The notes beneath the pieces are model-generated. The model was not told where the DNA came from. It made no database searches and saw nothing but the letters and a program-made list of their open reading frames with translations. The translations under genes and the position numbers were made by a program. From NCBI RefSeq assembly GCF_000150955.2, contig NC_011677.1, positions 310,001-374,000 of the forward strand: DNA of 64,000 bases, written 5' to 3'. Positions 54,301 to 63,378 of this stretch are shown in pieces. Origin of the DNA: Phaeodactylum tricornutum CCAP 1055/1. Its lineage: Eukaryota > Bacillariophyta > Bacillariophyceae > Surirellales > Neidiaceae. Within the stretch, counting starts at the first letter, position 1. The number at the start of each line of letters is the position of its first letter.

Positions 54301-54349
54301 AGACGAGCTGCAGTACTTGCCCACTAGGTGGGGGCGATACGGTCGCCAT
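51326..54349 (-). CDS. Transportin (karyopherin beta-2), nuclear import receptor
   Basis: 1007 residues, one exon, somewhat longer than the roughly 890 of human TNPO1. It is built of HEAT repeats throughout. The long acidic loop typical of karyopherin beta-2 (about residues 400-435, DESSDDDDGYDQDDEDDG) is followed by NEWTLRKCAAASLDSLS, which matches transportin better than importin beta-1 or IPO4. Further landmarks are ILALGAVAEGC, CIAAWTIGRFASW, DVVGIIADCCG and NAVWALGEIC. Transportin carries PY-NLS cargo such as hnRNPs and ribosomal proteins through the pore and releases it with Ran-GTP; the acidic loop couples Ran binding to cargo release. Confidence 0.92.
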   Translation of the reverse strand: MATVSPPPSGQVLQLVSALSNPENHNVHVQSIRARDEALSASAESYGNLCYQLALVLVGSDNAAEMTAHINPSELDSWRQADPSTVLRLQQDMSMWIPFGQMAGLVLKNALLRPPILQGRQSLSIQPPSSDLLKEALLQALGCQHSELRAVASSVIATSAVSADSVQPGLCVRAWPQLIPALIANLQKTENAALMEGSLATIRKMMEDGPTELTQEELDSLIPVLIRFLSCNSEFCKVAALQSLTACLSDNVMPSALVLYFNDYLGGLSALSTDPSASIRKWVCRSIVTLLQLRTEYIQPHLQAVSQFMLTSTADRHHDAVALEACEFWFTFATLDEDVCTPAMVETIGGVLPKLIPILLENMVYLPEQQIELQARNEIDQQEGYNGMSTIKPVFHRSRAKHVGGPDESSDDDDGYDQDDEDDGEFDDDNNEWTLRKCAAASLDSLSSLFGADSILPSLLPALQNGLSSSCPWVQEASILALGAVAEGCRDALNVHMSQMHLYLVNHLAAPESPSTLPQVKCIAAWTIGRFASWAVEQVQTGAQGHLLAHMTEVFLTRLSDRNRRVQISCCSAFGVIIESAGDLMTPYLSHIYYGLVSALSRYQGRSLLMIFDVVGIIADCCGPSIAEGDLPSIYVPPLLQMWSGLAKNDPTDRTLLPLMESLASVAMTSGMNYQPYSLESFDNAMGIIEAVQLILTASGEKLEHEEEADPIVCATDLLDGLVEGLGESFPSLVSSSRRYGQHFLPVLLALCKHDIPGVRMSAIALVGDLARSSPALLEQALPELLKELVANMDPVQPSVSTNAVWALGEICVRCERNSSPLEAVVPDLVQNLIALLMGNGIERNGRGSDIPGIAENAAACAGRLAKVNPQFLAPDLPRFLLGWCDGMAKIVDPKERRDAFQGFVAAIYANPQAFQTSSATVSDAIASIIFAIVTWHMPAEIPEQSVVLLNGDYKFRPFPANEPELGEALFKLISDLKTSVDETTWRAVQQGLPVNIRRLLREFYNM

Positions 54350-54688
54350 GGCGCTTCCCTACTGCCCTTCGTTTATCGTTTCCGCCGTTCCTTCTATATT
54401 CCTCCTCCAAGGCATCACGTCCATGCGAAAACGTGAAACCGAAAATTCATTTGCTTGGACGATGAGAAATACTCGAAATTCAGATGTTTGCCGAAGCTTC
54501 AGTGGATTCCTTATTCCATAAAATGTTTCCTACTTACCGACATTGAAGGATTCCATTTTTCAGATTGCATGATTTTACTGTCAATGTTTTGTAAGTAGCG
54601 ACAAGCAGACGACAGCGCAAAAACGTTGCAGCAACTTTTCGCCTCGTGCGGAACGAATACTTGCTGTTCAAAACTCATCGTTGGCACC
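54350..54688. promoter_or_regulatory. Divergent promoter region, transportin and QCR7
   Basis: About 340 bp between divergent start codons; presumed shared promoter. No box stands out. Confidence 0.4.
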
Positions 54689-55297
54689 ATGGCGCTCGAA
54701 CTGTTCTCCAAGAAGTTTATGGATGCCGCTTCCAGGTGGTATCAAAAATCTGTCGGCCATGAACTCAACAAAATGGGTAAGGTTTTCTGTGAAGAAAGAG
54801 TTGATCGCAAAAAAAATCACCAGAGTGGAAATCTGCGTTTCGATGACGGATGGTGTAGAAGGTTTGCTGCTATTTACAATATTCTGCTTTTTTGGAATTG
54901 TCGATTCATGACATGAGTTATTATTTTTCAAATTGTGATCCATGTGCTCTGGCCAAAAAAATGCAATATGCTGCAAGTGCCATGTTTTCACAATTGAAAC
55001 CAATCCGCTCACTATTCCATGCCGTTGTGATTACTTACAGGCCTGAGATACGAGGATCTATTGATCAGCGACCGACCGGATGTTTCGGAGGCCATGCAAT
55101 TGGCAGACCCCGACGTTATCAAAGGACGCATGCGTCGTTTGAAGCGTGCGTCCGATTTATCCTTCAAGGCGAAGGAATTAACTGATTACCAACCCGATAT
55201 GAAATACGAACCGTTCAAGTTAGAAATGTGGGATGATATTAAGAAGATCCAGAAGCGAAATGAAGAAGCCTTGTTGCTTGACATGCACAAGAAATAA
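54689..55297 (+). CDS. QCR7: Cytochrome bc1 complex subunit 7 (QCR7/UQCRB), two exons
   Basis: Model join(54689..54776, 55041..55297), 114 residues, the normal size. Donor GTAAGG and acceptor TTACAG join MG to LRYEDLLI, restoring the family signature GLRYEDLL. Next come EAMQLADPDVIKGRMRRLKRA and DLSFK, then LTDYQPDMKYEPFKLEMWD, close to plant and fungal proteins. The subunit sits on the matrix side of complex III and helps assemble cytochrome b. As in other species there is no cleaved presequence. The 264-nt intron is the longest in this half of the window. Confidence 0.92.
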
Positions 55298-55637
55298 ACG
55301 AAGGACCGTCGCACTGACTTTAAAAACCATAGCCACAACTTTTATTTCTCGTATTTTGTACACTACATCATCTCTGTCACAGAAAGGCTCAGGTCGTGGC
55401 TACCTGCGTCCATTAGAATATGCTTGCCTTCATAAAAATAAAAGGCAAGCAGCCTGGACAATATACCTACGGGTGGTGCCTTCAGATAAGCAGCAGAAAC
55501 CATATGGATGCATAGCTTTTTTCCACCTTGAGAACAAACTGCACTTCATTGATGGCGAAAAGACTGTCATTTAGCCCACGAGAGTCGTTTAATTTTAATA
55601 TAGCAAAATCTAGGCGATCTATACGACGTCTTGCGAG
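55298..55637. other. Convergent 3' region, QCR7 and GNAT genes
   Basis: About 340 bp between two stop codons. Open frames crossing it on the plus strand show no recognisable motif. Confidence 0.35.
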
Positions 55638-56606
55638 TCAACCTTCTATCTGTAAAGGAGCACTGGTTTCCTCCCATGAGCGCATCATGTACCACATTTC
55701 TCCGAGTCGATCTCCCCCTTCACATGGCTTTTTCGGTTCGAATCCTCTCGATCTATACAAGGCCAGAGCTCCTTTGTTTTCTTTTTCCACGTAGAGACCA
55801 ATAGAGTTTGCTTGCCACTTTCTGCGTACAACGCGTTCTGCCGTGCGGAGCAATCGAGTGGCCACACCTTGTCGACGAAAGTCTGGATCGGTCGCCAAGT
55901 TTGTGATAGCTGGAGAGTATCCAAACACACATTCCCCATCGTCGTTCTCCAGAATTGCAACTGGGTTACTCAGCATGGCCACTTCACAAAAGCCAATTAC
56001 TTGACCCGTGCTAACGTCTTCTGCCGTCATTTGTACGTGGTTCATCCACGACGAATCGTCGGGGGTCAGCGCAAAATTGTGAGACTGCCAGACGTTGGAT
56101 TCGCCGGTTTGCCGTGATGCGGTAGCAATTCGATTGCGCAAGCGCTCGTTGGACCACAGTAGTCGTAGCCGATCCTGCTCTTCCAAGTCCGGGATGCTTT
56201 GTAAATGGTGCAGGCGTTTTCGTCCTTCGTGGAGTGCTTCGAGACGAACCCGTAGCAAGGCTTCAATGTCCGCTTTTGCCCAGAGTGCGTCCATCTTTTG
56301 TCGCCAATTGAATGCATGAGCCCCAAGGCCCTTGGGACTACCAACAGAGGCTGTCGAAAGCAGAGCAGCGACTGTACTTAAATCAGAAGCGGAAGTGGAA
56401 CGTATCCGAATGCTGAGAGGCTCTGCGGCTACAGTCGCTTCCGAATAAAAGTTTTTGGATGGATCTCTATTCTCGTTGGCGAGAGGAGGGCCAATACGAG
56501 GGAACAGATTACCTAGCAAAGCGTTTGCCGGCTTTGTTCCCCGTAGCAGCACTAGCACGATCTGGATCAATAGCGGTTGATAAAACTTCTTCACGATGGC
56601 TCCCAT
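55638..56606 (-). CDS. GNAT-family N-acetyltransferase, possibly organelle-targeted
   Basis: 322 residues, one exon, from the first ATG in frame. A hydrophobic leader (QPLLIQIVLVLLRGTKPANA, residues 10-29) looks like a signal peptide or anchor; the residues after it do not form a clean A/F plastid motif. The GNAT fold lies at about 70-315, with motif A as ITNLATDPDFRRQGVATRLL (R/QxxGxA acetyl-CoA loop), then RLYVE-like IGLYVEKENKGALALYRSRGF. The long Arg/Glu-rich helix insert (about 105-165) is unusual for plain GNATs and resembles plastid GNAT proteins of algae. Substrate unknown: amino-terminal or lysine acetylation are both possible. Confidence 0.8.
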   Translation of the reverse strand: MGAIVKKFYQPLLIQIVLVLLRGTKPANALLGNLFPRIGPPLANENRDPSKNFYSEATVAAEPLSIRIRSTSASDLSTVAALLSTASVGSPKGLGAHAFNWRQKMDALWAKADIEALLRVRLEALHEGRKRLHHLQSIPDLEEQDRLRLLWSNERLRNRIATASRQTGESNVWQSHNFALTPDDSSWMNHVQMTAEDVSTGQVIGFCEVAMLSNPVAILENDDGECVFGYSPAITNLATDPDFRRQGVATRLLRTAERVVRRKWQANSIGLYVEKENKGALALYRSRGFEPKKPCEGGDRLGEMWYMMRSWEETSAPLQIEG

Positions 56607-57102
56607 ACATCTCTTTTCATTCACATTGTTCCCGAGAACACTTTATATGCTTCAGTTTTGAAAGTTGACGAGACTCCATTGCAATGTCACAGTGTATGAA
56701 AGCGACCATGGTTATTCTGTAGCGTAGCAATTCTTTACTGTTAGTGACCCAGGGGAAAGAGTGTTTTGAACCAATGTAACTGTAAACTACTTCGCCATCG
56801 TCACTCACGGTCAGGTTGATAAAAACGCAACGGAGAAAACCGGATTTCTCGCTTTGCGCTTTGCTTATGTGAATGACGTGTCCGTCTTCATCGACATCCG
56901 AGTCCAATGAAAATACTGCATAGTTAGCGAAAAGATGACATACGGACAATATGACTCACCACGATCGCGTTTGAACAAAAGGCAACGGAACCAATTTGAT
57001 TCAAACTTCGATTCGACTGTTTCCGAAAGTAGACAGTCAGTTACGGTCCCGACAATGGGTTTGTATCGTCGGCATACTTCCTCTTTTGGGAAAAGCTGTA
57101 AA
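56607..57102. promoter_or_regulatory. Divergent intergenic region, GNAT and CREST-like genes
   Basis: About 500 bp. TTTACTGTTAGTGACC at 56737 and AACTGTAAACTAC at 56780 are inverted relatives of the TTTACAGTTAG word, about 40 bp apart. Upstream ATGs of the next gene at 56935 and 57055 fall within it. Confidence 0.4.
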
Positions 57103-58068
57103 ATGCTGAAGATTGCGTACTTGGTGGGTGTTTTACTAGTTGCAAGATGTGCTGTCGCGTTTCGGTCGCCCTCGGCCATATCCAAAGGGCTTGGCAGATC
57201 AGAACTTATCATAAAAGACGATTCTCTTCGAAGACACTCTGATTTGAACGAAGCCATATGCCCAGTAAGGACGTCCCGTATCGAGGCGTCACTTTATCTA
57301 TCCGAGCGCATCAACCAATACACACAGAGTGTTGAGAACCGGGCACGGCGTACACTGAGATCAGCCGCGGCCCAGACCCGGACAGTAACAACAAATTTAC
57401 CGTACTTTGCTACCACCTCTGTCTCACAGGCAAAAGCCGTCGCCAAGACATATTGGTGGACCTCTCCACTCGTTCTATGTTTGATTCCATTATACGCTGA
57501 GATTGCATTGCAAACCAAAGCGCATTTTCCGGTATGGTGGAAAATGGTGGACATGACTTACATTTTTGAATCTTCGAACGCGCATTCTGTTGTGCTGTGC
57601 TTTTTGGCTTCGAACGTGTCTTATTTGTTCAGTGGCTTGTATTTGCTACGACGATTTCCGCCTCGCAAATTTCCCGCAGCACGGATGGCCTCGGTATTTT
57701 CATGGACCACATCGCGGTACACCTGGTTGAGTTTTTGGGTTCTTGCTGCGGGTTTCATTTCTACAATCTTTCATTCCGTACAAGCTCTGGGGGATTACCA
57801 CGTTGCGGAGGCCCTGTGTTTTCTTGATCATGGCATAGCTATTGCCGCTGTTGGATACTTTTGGAACGTTTGTGGACGGCCTAGTCGTGCGGTGTGGCTT
57901 TTAGGCGGTACAGGTATGCTTTGCTTAAGCTGTCCGATCCGTCCGGGCTATGCTTGGTTACACTCCGCCTGGCATATTCTGAGTGCCGCAGCAGCAGTAG
58001 CTTGGGGCCGGCAATCTAAGACTGCGCCACACCGAGCGCAAGTGGAACGTACAATGGTGCACCGCTAA
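57103..58068 (+). CDS. Plastid-targeted seven-helix membrane protein, CREST superfamily-like
   Basis: 321 residues from the ATG at 57103, chosen because it gives a classic signal peptide (MLKIAYLVGVLLVARCAVA) cut before FRSPSA, the diatom A/F plastid-import motif; in-frame ATGs at 57055 and 56935 would add up to 56 residues. After a Ser/Arg-rich transit region come about seven membrane helices. Polar residues within them, SNAHS, FHSVQ, LDHGIAI and HSAWHI, are placed like the Ser/His/Asp/His-x-x-x-His set of the CREST superfamily (alkaline ceramidase, PAQR, Per1, TMEM8), membrane hydrolases of lipid amides or esters. The superfamily call rests on motif spacing only. Confidence 0.55.
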   Translation: MLKIAYLVGVLLVARCAVAFRSPSAISKGLGRSELIIKDDSLRRHSDLNEAICPVRTSRIEASLYLSERINQYTQSVENRARRTLRSAAAQTRTVTTNLPYFATTSVSQAKAVAKTYWWTSPLVLCLIPLYAEIALQTKAHFPVWWKMVDMTYIFESSNAHSVVLCFLASNVSYLFSGLYLLRRFPPRKFPAARMASVFSWTTSRYTWLSFWVLAAGFISTIFHSVQALGDYHVAEALCFLDHGIAIAAVGYFWNVCGRPSRAVWLLGGTGMLCLSCPIRPGYAWLHSAWHILSAAAAVAWGRQSKTAPHRAQVERTMVHR

Positions 58069-58654
58069 CGGCTTTTGAAACCACTCGAAAGAGATCAATC
58101 CAAAAGGTAGACTTTCCGTCGTGAATGTGGCAAAGGAATGAGAAAGGAGATGTAAAACGAAAACGAAAAAAGCCCGATTTAGGCCTTTGTAGCACTCTCG
58201 ATTACTTTGATGTGGGACTTACGCATAATTTTGATAGTATTGGTAGTGAGTCTATTTGTACTGGAGAAAAGGGGAGCTGTGGTTGGTATTTGTGTTTATC
58301 CATCTTTGTTGTCGAGCTACTGACAGTGAAGGGATTTTGTTGAGAATTCGGCTTCATCCCATGCTGGCGATGGATATTTCTTTTTCGTCATTGGCGGATT
58401 CGTTCTCTGTAAATGTAGGTCCCATTCTGGCCAATACTTCCGTTGTGCGGCTGTCCTCGGAACTTCTACCATCGCATGCATTCTTCAACGCATGATTTTG
58501 ACCGGGATACTCATCAGCATTATTGCACTTAATAGAACTCCTACAAGGAAACGATCTACAAACGTGCAAAAAGACTAGTTTCAGAAGCAACTATTGAGTA
58601 AGGGCAACGAATCGCTGTTTACCAAGAAAGCCAGTGAAATTACCCAAAATTGCT
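58069..58654. other. Convergent intergenic region
   Basis: About 590 bp between two stop codons, with short open frames only and no recognisable gene. Confidence 0.4.
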
Positions 58655-60289
58655 TCAAAAGTCTAAGATACTCCCTACCATGCGTCCCCCGAGCTCTTGT
58701 AGATCGGCTGCGATTTGTTCGTCATCCTCGTCCGCGAATGGGTTTTCCTTGACCGAGCCATAGACGGGGCCGGGATGAGGCGTACCAAACAACGGACTCG
58801 GCGACATGATCATGCAACCCCGAGGCGCAACCGGTACTGAAGGCAAAGACAAATTTTTGTAGTGACTGCTTGAAAGCGACGCGGTAGCAGCGGCTTCAGA
58901 CGGCAACAATGTCTGCTCCATCGTTCCGTGGCGAACCACGGATCCCAAACCGGGTGGAGCGCGTAGAATGGTCGGTGGTGATAGAACGGGGCCCGTCCAA
59001 GACGGACTTTGAGGGTTCAACGTTGAAAAGTAAGCAGCCTGCTCTCCGTACACCGATCGAGTCGACGTAGGTGGCGATGAAGACTTCACAAAGCCTCCGT
59101 TGTTCGAAAAGCGAACAGGAGTTTGTACAGCAGGTCCCACTGATCTCGAGAAAAGTGAAGGCGTTCTTAAGTCATTTTCCGTCGTGACCGTGAGCAACGG
59201 AGGTGGCGAAAAGGATGGAATTTCCGTCGAGAACAACGAGTCCGAGCCGTGTGGGCTCAGAGAAGGAGTTGCTTGTGCTGGGGACAAAGGATTCGACTGG
59301 ATTCCTGGGATGGCAATACTTGTTTCGCTTCCCGAAGCCGCTCTCCGGGTCAAACGAGGACTTGCCGTAAGGCGTTTCTTTCTGGTGGCGCGTCGACGGT
59401 TGGTATTTCTTTCCTTGCTAGACGGCGAAACAATGCTACGTTGATACGATGTTGCGGAACCCCCTTTCGCGCCCGATTGAGTCTGAGGTGGCCCGCATGT
59501 CGCAACTGCGGAAGAGCCAATCTTGTGCCCACGTCGGCTCGGACGTTTCGGTATGGATTCCGGTTCATTCATAGCCACATTCTTCCCCTTGCACAATGTA
59601 CTTTCCATAGGTACTACCGTGGGGTGTTCGGTCGGTGGCATGGCCGTCGGTAGCGTTCGTGTGGTTGAGCCAGATCCGTAAGACATATCGTCCGATAGTA
59701 TCGCTGTATCTACCGTCGACCCGGAAGCCGCCCGGTTTCGTGAGCTATCTTCCGTCACAAGAGTTTCAGGATCCGGTATAGTGGGGGAAAGCGTATTAGG
59801 GGACATGAATGGGGATGGATCCAGTGGCTTGTCTTCCGAAAGCGCCGGCAGCAAGGTGGAACGAATTTCCGGGCGGTCATACTCCGATTGCCTCTCGGTC
59901 ACGGATGGTTCCTTTTGCTCCTCGAGCCGGTGAGATTCCTCCGAGGCACATACTTCGATGGTACCGGCGTCGTTCGGTACAGATTCGGTGGTGGTAGGAT
60001 TATGCTTGGGGTTCGTCGTCGTCGTCGTCGTCACTATCGCCGTGGCGTTTGGTATGCGGCCTCCTCGGTAATTATTTCCTTTGGGATGCATCGGTGGTTT
60101 TCGTTTCTTCTTTTTCTTGTCCGTTGCGTGTTCGGGTTTCGGTCGAGGTGCGAGTGTGCGTCGTATCACCCAGGCGAGCAAAAACAGTGCGACAAAGGTA
60201 GCAAGGGCGAGGACGCTGGAGAACAACGCGCCGCAATCGTAAAAAATCCATGCCCCCCAGGCAGATGAAGTGGACAGTAGCGTATACAT
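58655..60289 (-). CDS. Single-pass membrane protein with long disordered tail
   Basis: 544 residues, one exon, from the ATG at 60289. One membrane segment near residues 17-42 (GALFSSVLALATFVALFLLAWV) is followed by RR and a Lys-rich patch, then about 480 residues rich in Ser, Pro and Thr with many SP and TP pairs, including a Thr run near residue 90 encoded by a GTC/GTA-type microsatellite at 60000-60030. The very end (ENPFADEDDEQIAADLQELGGRM) is acidic and may be folded. NPF is an endocytosis motif bound by EH domains. No family recognised. The frame stays open upstream past 60380 and could be joined to the gene at 60495-60976 by splicing. Confidence 0.65.
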   Translation of the reverse strand: MYTLLSTSSAWGAWIFYDCGALFSSVLALATFVALFLLAWVIRRTLAPRPKPEHATDKKKKKRKPPMHPKGNNYRGGRIPNATAIVTTTTTTNPKHNPTTTESVPNDAGTIEVCASEESHRLEEQKEPSVTERQSEYDRPEIRSTLLPALSEDKPLDPSPFMSPNTLSPTIPDPETLVTEDSSRNRAASGSTVDTAILSDDMSYGSGSTTRTLPTAMPPTEHPTVVPMESTLCKGKNVAMNEPESIPKRPSRRGHKIGSSAVATCGPPQTQSGAKGGSATSYQRSIVSPSSKERNTNRRRATRKKRLTASPRLTRRAASGSETSIAIPGIQSNPLSPAQATPSLSPHGSDSLFSTEIPSFSPPPLLTVTTENDLRTPSLFSRSVGPAVQTPVRFSNNGGFVKSSSPPTSTRSVYGEQAAYFSTLNPQSPSWTGPVLSPPTILRAPPGLGSVVRHGTMEQTLLPSEAAATASLSSSHYKNLSLPSVPVAPRGCMIMSPSPLFGTPHPGPVYGSVKENPFADEDDEQIAADLQELGGRMVGSILDF

Positions 60290-60494
60290 GCCGTCTCTGT
60301 GTAAGGTGCGGTGCGTACGGATATTCACAAAAAAAAAAGAATGATTCCCACAAGTGAGCAATGGGTGTGGGACGAGAGTAGACGGTAGACTGGTTTGGGG
60401 GCGAACACTCGTCTTCCACTACACGATCGGAACCACGACTCGTGACGCCGCGAACACATTCCATCACGTTCGCTGGACCTTTTTTGGTACGTAC

Positions 60495-60976
60495 CTCAGT
60501 TTCCGTAGAAAGACCCAAGTAGCCCCGTCGGGATGCGCGACCAGGGCGACGATGGTTAAGAGTGCCAAACACACCAAAGTGGGCGGAGGCCAGCTAGGTA
60601 GATGTCCCTTGTGCCTCTCCAGCCATCGCCACGATAGGGCGTGTCGCCCGAGTGTCGTGTCCCCTAGCCAATGTTGCAAAGTAATCGTGCGCGTGACCAT
60701 CCAACACACCAACGGGCTCGTAATGACCAGGCGCACCATCCAAAGCATGGTCGCCATAGAATGCAAGAAAAGAGTCGCGCTAAGGAAAAGGAAGTTGTCC
60801 CACAACGTCGTGACGGAGTCGTCCAAACGCGCAGAGTCCGGACTATACGGGTGCATAAAGTTGGCAAAATTGCGTTGCGCTTCTTCCATTGTTGGAGTGA
60901 TCAGACCCTTACTCAATGGAGGGATCGTGGTACTGGCGGATGTCGAACCCCCAGTCTCCGGGATGGTAACCACCAT
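60495..60976 (-). CDS. Putative multi-pass membrane protein, first exon
   Basis: The ATG at 60976 opens a frame of about 160 codons to a strong donor (GAG then GTACGTACC at 60494). Hydrophobic stretches lie near residues 66-100 (FLFLSATLFLHSMATMLWMV onward) and 128-147 (TLVCLALLTIVALVAHPDG). If the donor is used with the acceptor CCAG at about 60383, the frame runs into the next gene (58655-60289) and would give one protein of about 730 residues; otherwise the frame simply ends at 60464. I do not recognise a family. Exon status is inferred. Confidence 0.5.
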
Positions 60977-61638
60977 GCCAGCGACGGGTTGCGTGAGCGT
61001 CGTCGTGGTTTCTTTGCTTCGTTGCTTTATTTTACACTTACGTTAGTGCGGTCACCGGCTTCAACCTACAGAAATCACTTCACTGTCAGTACACCACCGC
61101 TTTGAACGAAAAACAGCACTGGTGAAGTGATACGACTGTGGGACGGAGTTGGTGATAATGGTGAGAAGTTGTCGAAAAGTTCGCCGCTGTTCGAATCCGG
61201 GAATGTTCGTAAGCGAGGGGGTGGGGGCTGTTTGTTTCTACAGGTGTGGCAGCAGTCACGTTGGGTTTTGGGACGCGGGTGGCATTAGACCAAGCGCACC
61301 GATACCCGGTGGGTAGTCTACGAACTATACCTGAAACGTCGAATTACGGATGGAAGGGTAGACCAATAATTATAGTACAACAACCCAAATATGCAACCAA
61401 CAAAAAAGAACCCTTCCCCTACTTTTCTACGCGGGCTTGCTTACCCAGAAGTATTCGAAGCTCCATTTCGTTCCAAGATGCCCTTGTGACATTGTAATTT
61501 GTACAACGGCGTGACGAATTTCGAATCATCACAACCTACGGCTTCGTTCCTGCCACAGTGAATGATTCATTGATTCGTTGATTACACTTAGTTGATTGAT
61601 TGATAGATTGCTTATACCGATACCGCATTCACGAGTTC
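60977..61638. promoter_or_regulatory. Divergent intergenic region before the ADP-ribosylglycohydrolase gene
   Basis: About 660 bp; presumed promoters for both directions. A TTGATTGATTGAT-type run lies at 61567-61605. No gene recognised. Confidence 0.35.
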
Positions 61639-63084
61639 ATGACTGACAACACCTTGGATCGCTCGCGGGTTGCCGGTAGTTTGTACGGCCTTCTGGTGGG
61701 CGACGCCTTGGCCATGCCTTCCCACTGGTTCTACTCGCCTGAAAAGCTCCGGGCGGACTACGGCGACATTTCTGGAATGGTCGCTCCCCGTCCCACTCAC
61801 GCCGAATCCATGGTCCAGGGAATGTCCTACACGGGCACTTGGGATATTCTACACGACAAGGCACGCTACTACACCGGCCATCAAAGCAACACTGGCGAGG
61901 GTCTTTCGCAGGCCGAGAAGGACGCGCGTCGGGACGACCACGGCAACTACGTAGGGCACACGCCCGACGATCGTGTCCATTACCACGCGACTCTCAAGGC
62001 CGGACAGAATACCGCCAACGGTTGTTTGACGCGACTAGCGATGCGCTACCTTGCCGAAGCAAATGAAGACGGCGACGGCTACGATCCCGACGAGCATTTG
62101 CGACGCCTGCAAGACTATATGCTGGCCCCACCCGAACCAGACAACGATCAGCAACTGATTAATCACAATGATGTCTACTTGGACGTTTATCTACGTGGAT
62201 TCTTTACCAATGCCTCTCAAGGCAAGTCGTTGCGGGATTGTGCCTTGACCCAACGCGATTCGTGGAGTATCGGTTCATTGGATGGAGTCGTCCTGGCCAT
62301 GTACGTATACAAACTCCCCATTCTGTACTGTTTTTTATTCTGATGATGCTAACCTTCGCTCATCTCGTTTGCGGTTTCGTTGGAGAACAGTCCCACTATC
62401 GCCGCGTACGCCCACGAAGCCGATTGGTACGTCGTGGGTCGTGCGGTCGAACACCACATGTTGACGCATCGATCCGTCACCGTGACCGCTTCCCTGGCGG
62501 TGCTGGTACCTTTGTTGCTTTCACTCTATCGTGGCACCGACTTGCGAACAACATTGGACGAGTACATGTCCAAAATGCGGCCACCCAAGATTACTGGGCG
62601 AGCCCTGGCCGATTCCTACGTGAACCACCACGGGCCAGGCAACATACCCCCCAACGAAAAGTGGCGGCAGCATATGGAACTCGACGACAGTGAAACGACG
62701 CGCGATTTGGTGCATCGCATGCTTGATTGGGACGATCAGGACGTGGCGGGCTTCCGCGACCGCGAATGCTCGCGGTTATCCACGGCGTGTTACTGCGAAC
62801 ACGCTCTGACAACGGTACTGTATCTTGCCTACAAGTACGCGGAGGATCCCGAAATGGCCTTGTTACAGAACGTCCGGATCGGAGGACATTCGACGGCCCG
62901 TGGTGCCGTGCTGGGTGCCATTCTAGGCGCCGCCCACGGCGTCAACGCGGTACCCTTTGTCGGGGAGCTGTGTGCCAAAGAGAGCATCGATCAAGAAATT
63001 GCTGCGCTCATTTCTACTATCCCCTCTAGAGTCCTCATACGCGCGAAGAATTCGGGTCGAGCGACATTTGCGGAATCGTCCTAA
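61639..63084 (+). CDS. ADP-ribosylglycohydrolase-family protein, two exons
   Basis: Model join(61639..62300, 62391..63084), 451 residues; donor GTACGT and acceptor ACAG rebuild an Ile codon. Family landmarks are RVAGSLYGLLVGDALAMPSHW at the start, then GQNTANG, DSWSIGSLDGVVLA, PTIAAYAHEADW and a late GGHSTARGAVLGAILGAAHG. Members hydrolyse ADP-ribose from proteins or dinitrogenase reductase using two Mg ions. The late box normally reads GGDTDT, whose Asp residues bind metal; here they are His and Ser. The early DT/DD pair is also not evident. The protein may act on another substrate or not at all. Length exceeds the usual 300-350 through inserts at about 60-110. Confidence 0.8.
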
Positions 63085-63378
63085 TCAGAGATGGGCCTTT
63101 GATTGGCACCGACCAATGAAGTCCTCTAGTTCACAGTCAGGAGCCGGACCTATATTAACAGCAACAGGTGCGAAGTAGTGTAACTGTAAATTCACGAATT
63201 GTACCTCAACCCTAATTTACCAAGACGACGCGACAATAATTTGTGTTTTTGAACCAACATGCTGCACTTACGGAAATAGAGAAAATCCAATTTGCGGCCC
63301 TATAAACGGGATCACCACCACAACACAGCAACTTATGTATCTGGCGGTTGTGGCGCGCAAAAGACCGATCTAGGAAGG
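63085..63378. other. Intergenic region
   Basis: About 290 bp; AACTGTAAATTCACG at 63183 is an inverted relative of the TTTACAGTTAG word. Nothing else recognised. Confidence 0.35.

Noticed and set aside
59995-60030. Short GTC-type tandem run considered as a regulatory repeat
   Set aside because: It lies inside the coding frame at 58655-60289 and simply encodes a threonine run.
61185-61215. GTTCGAATCC word resembling a tRNA T-arm
   Set aside because: No A-box at the right distance and no cloverleaf could be drawn. A similar word at 55736 lies inside the GNAT gene.
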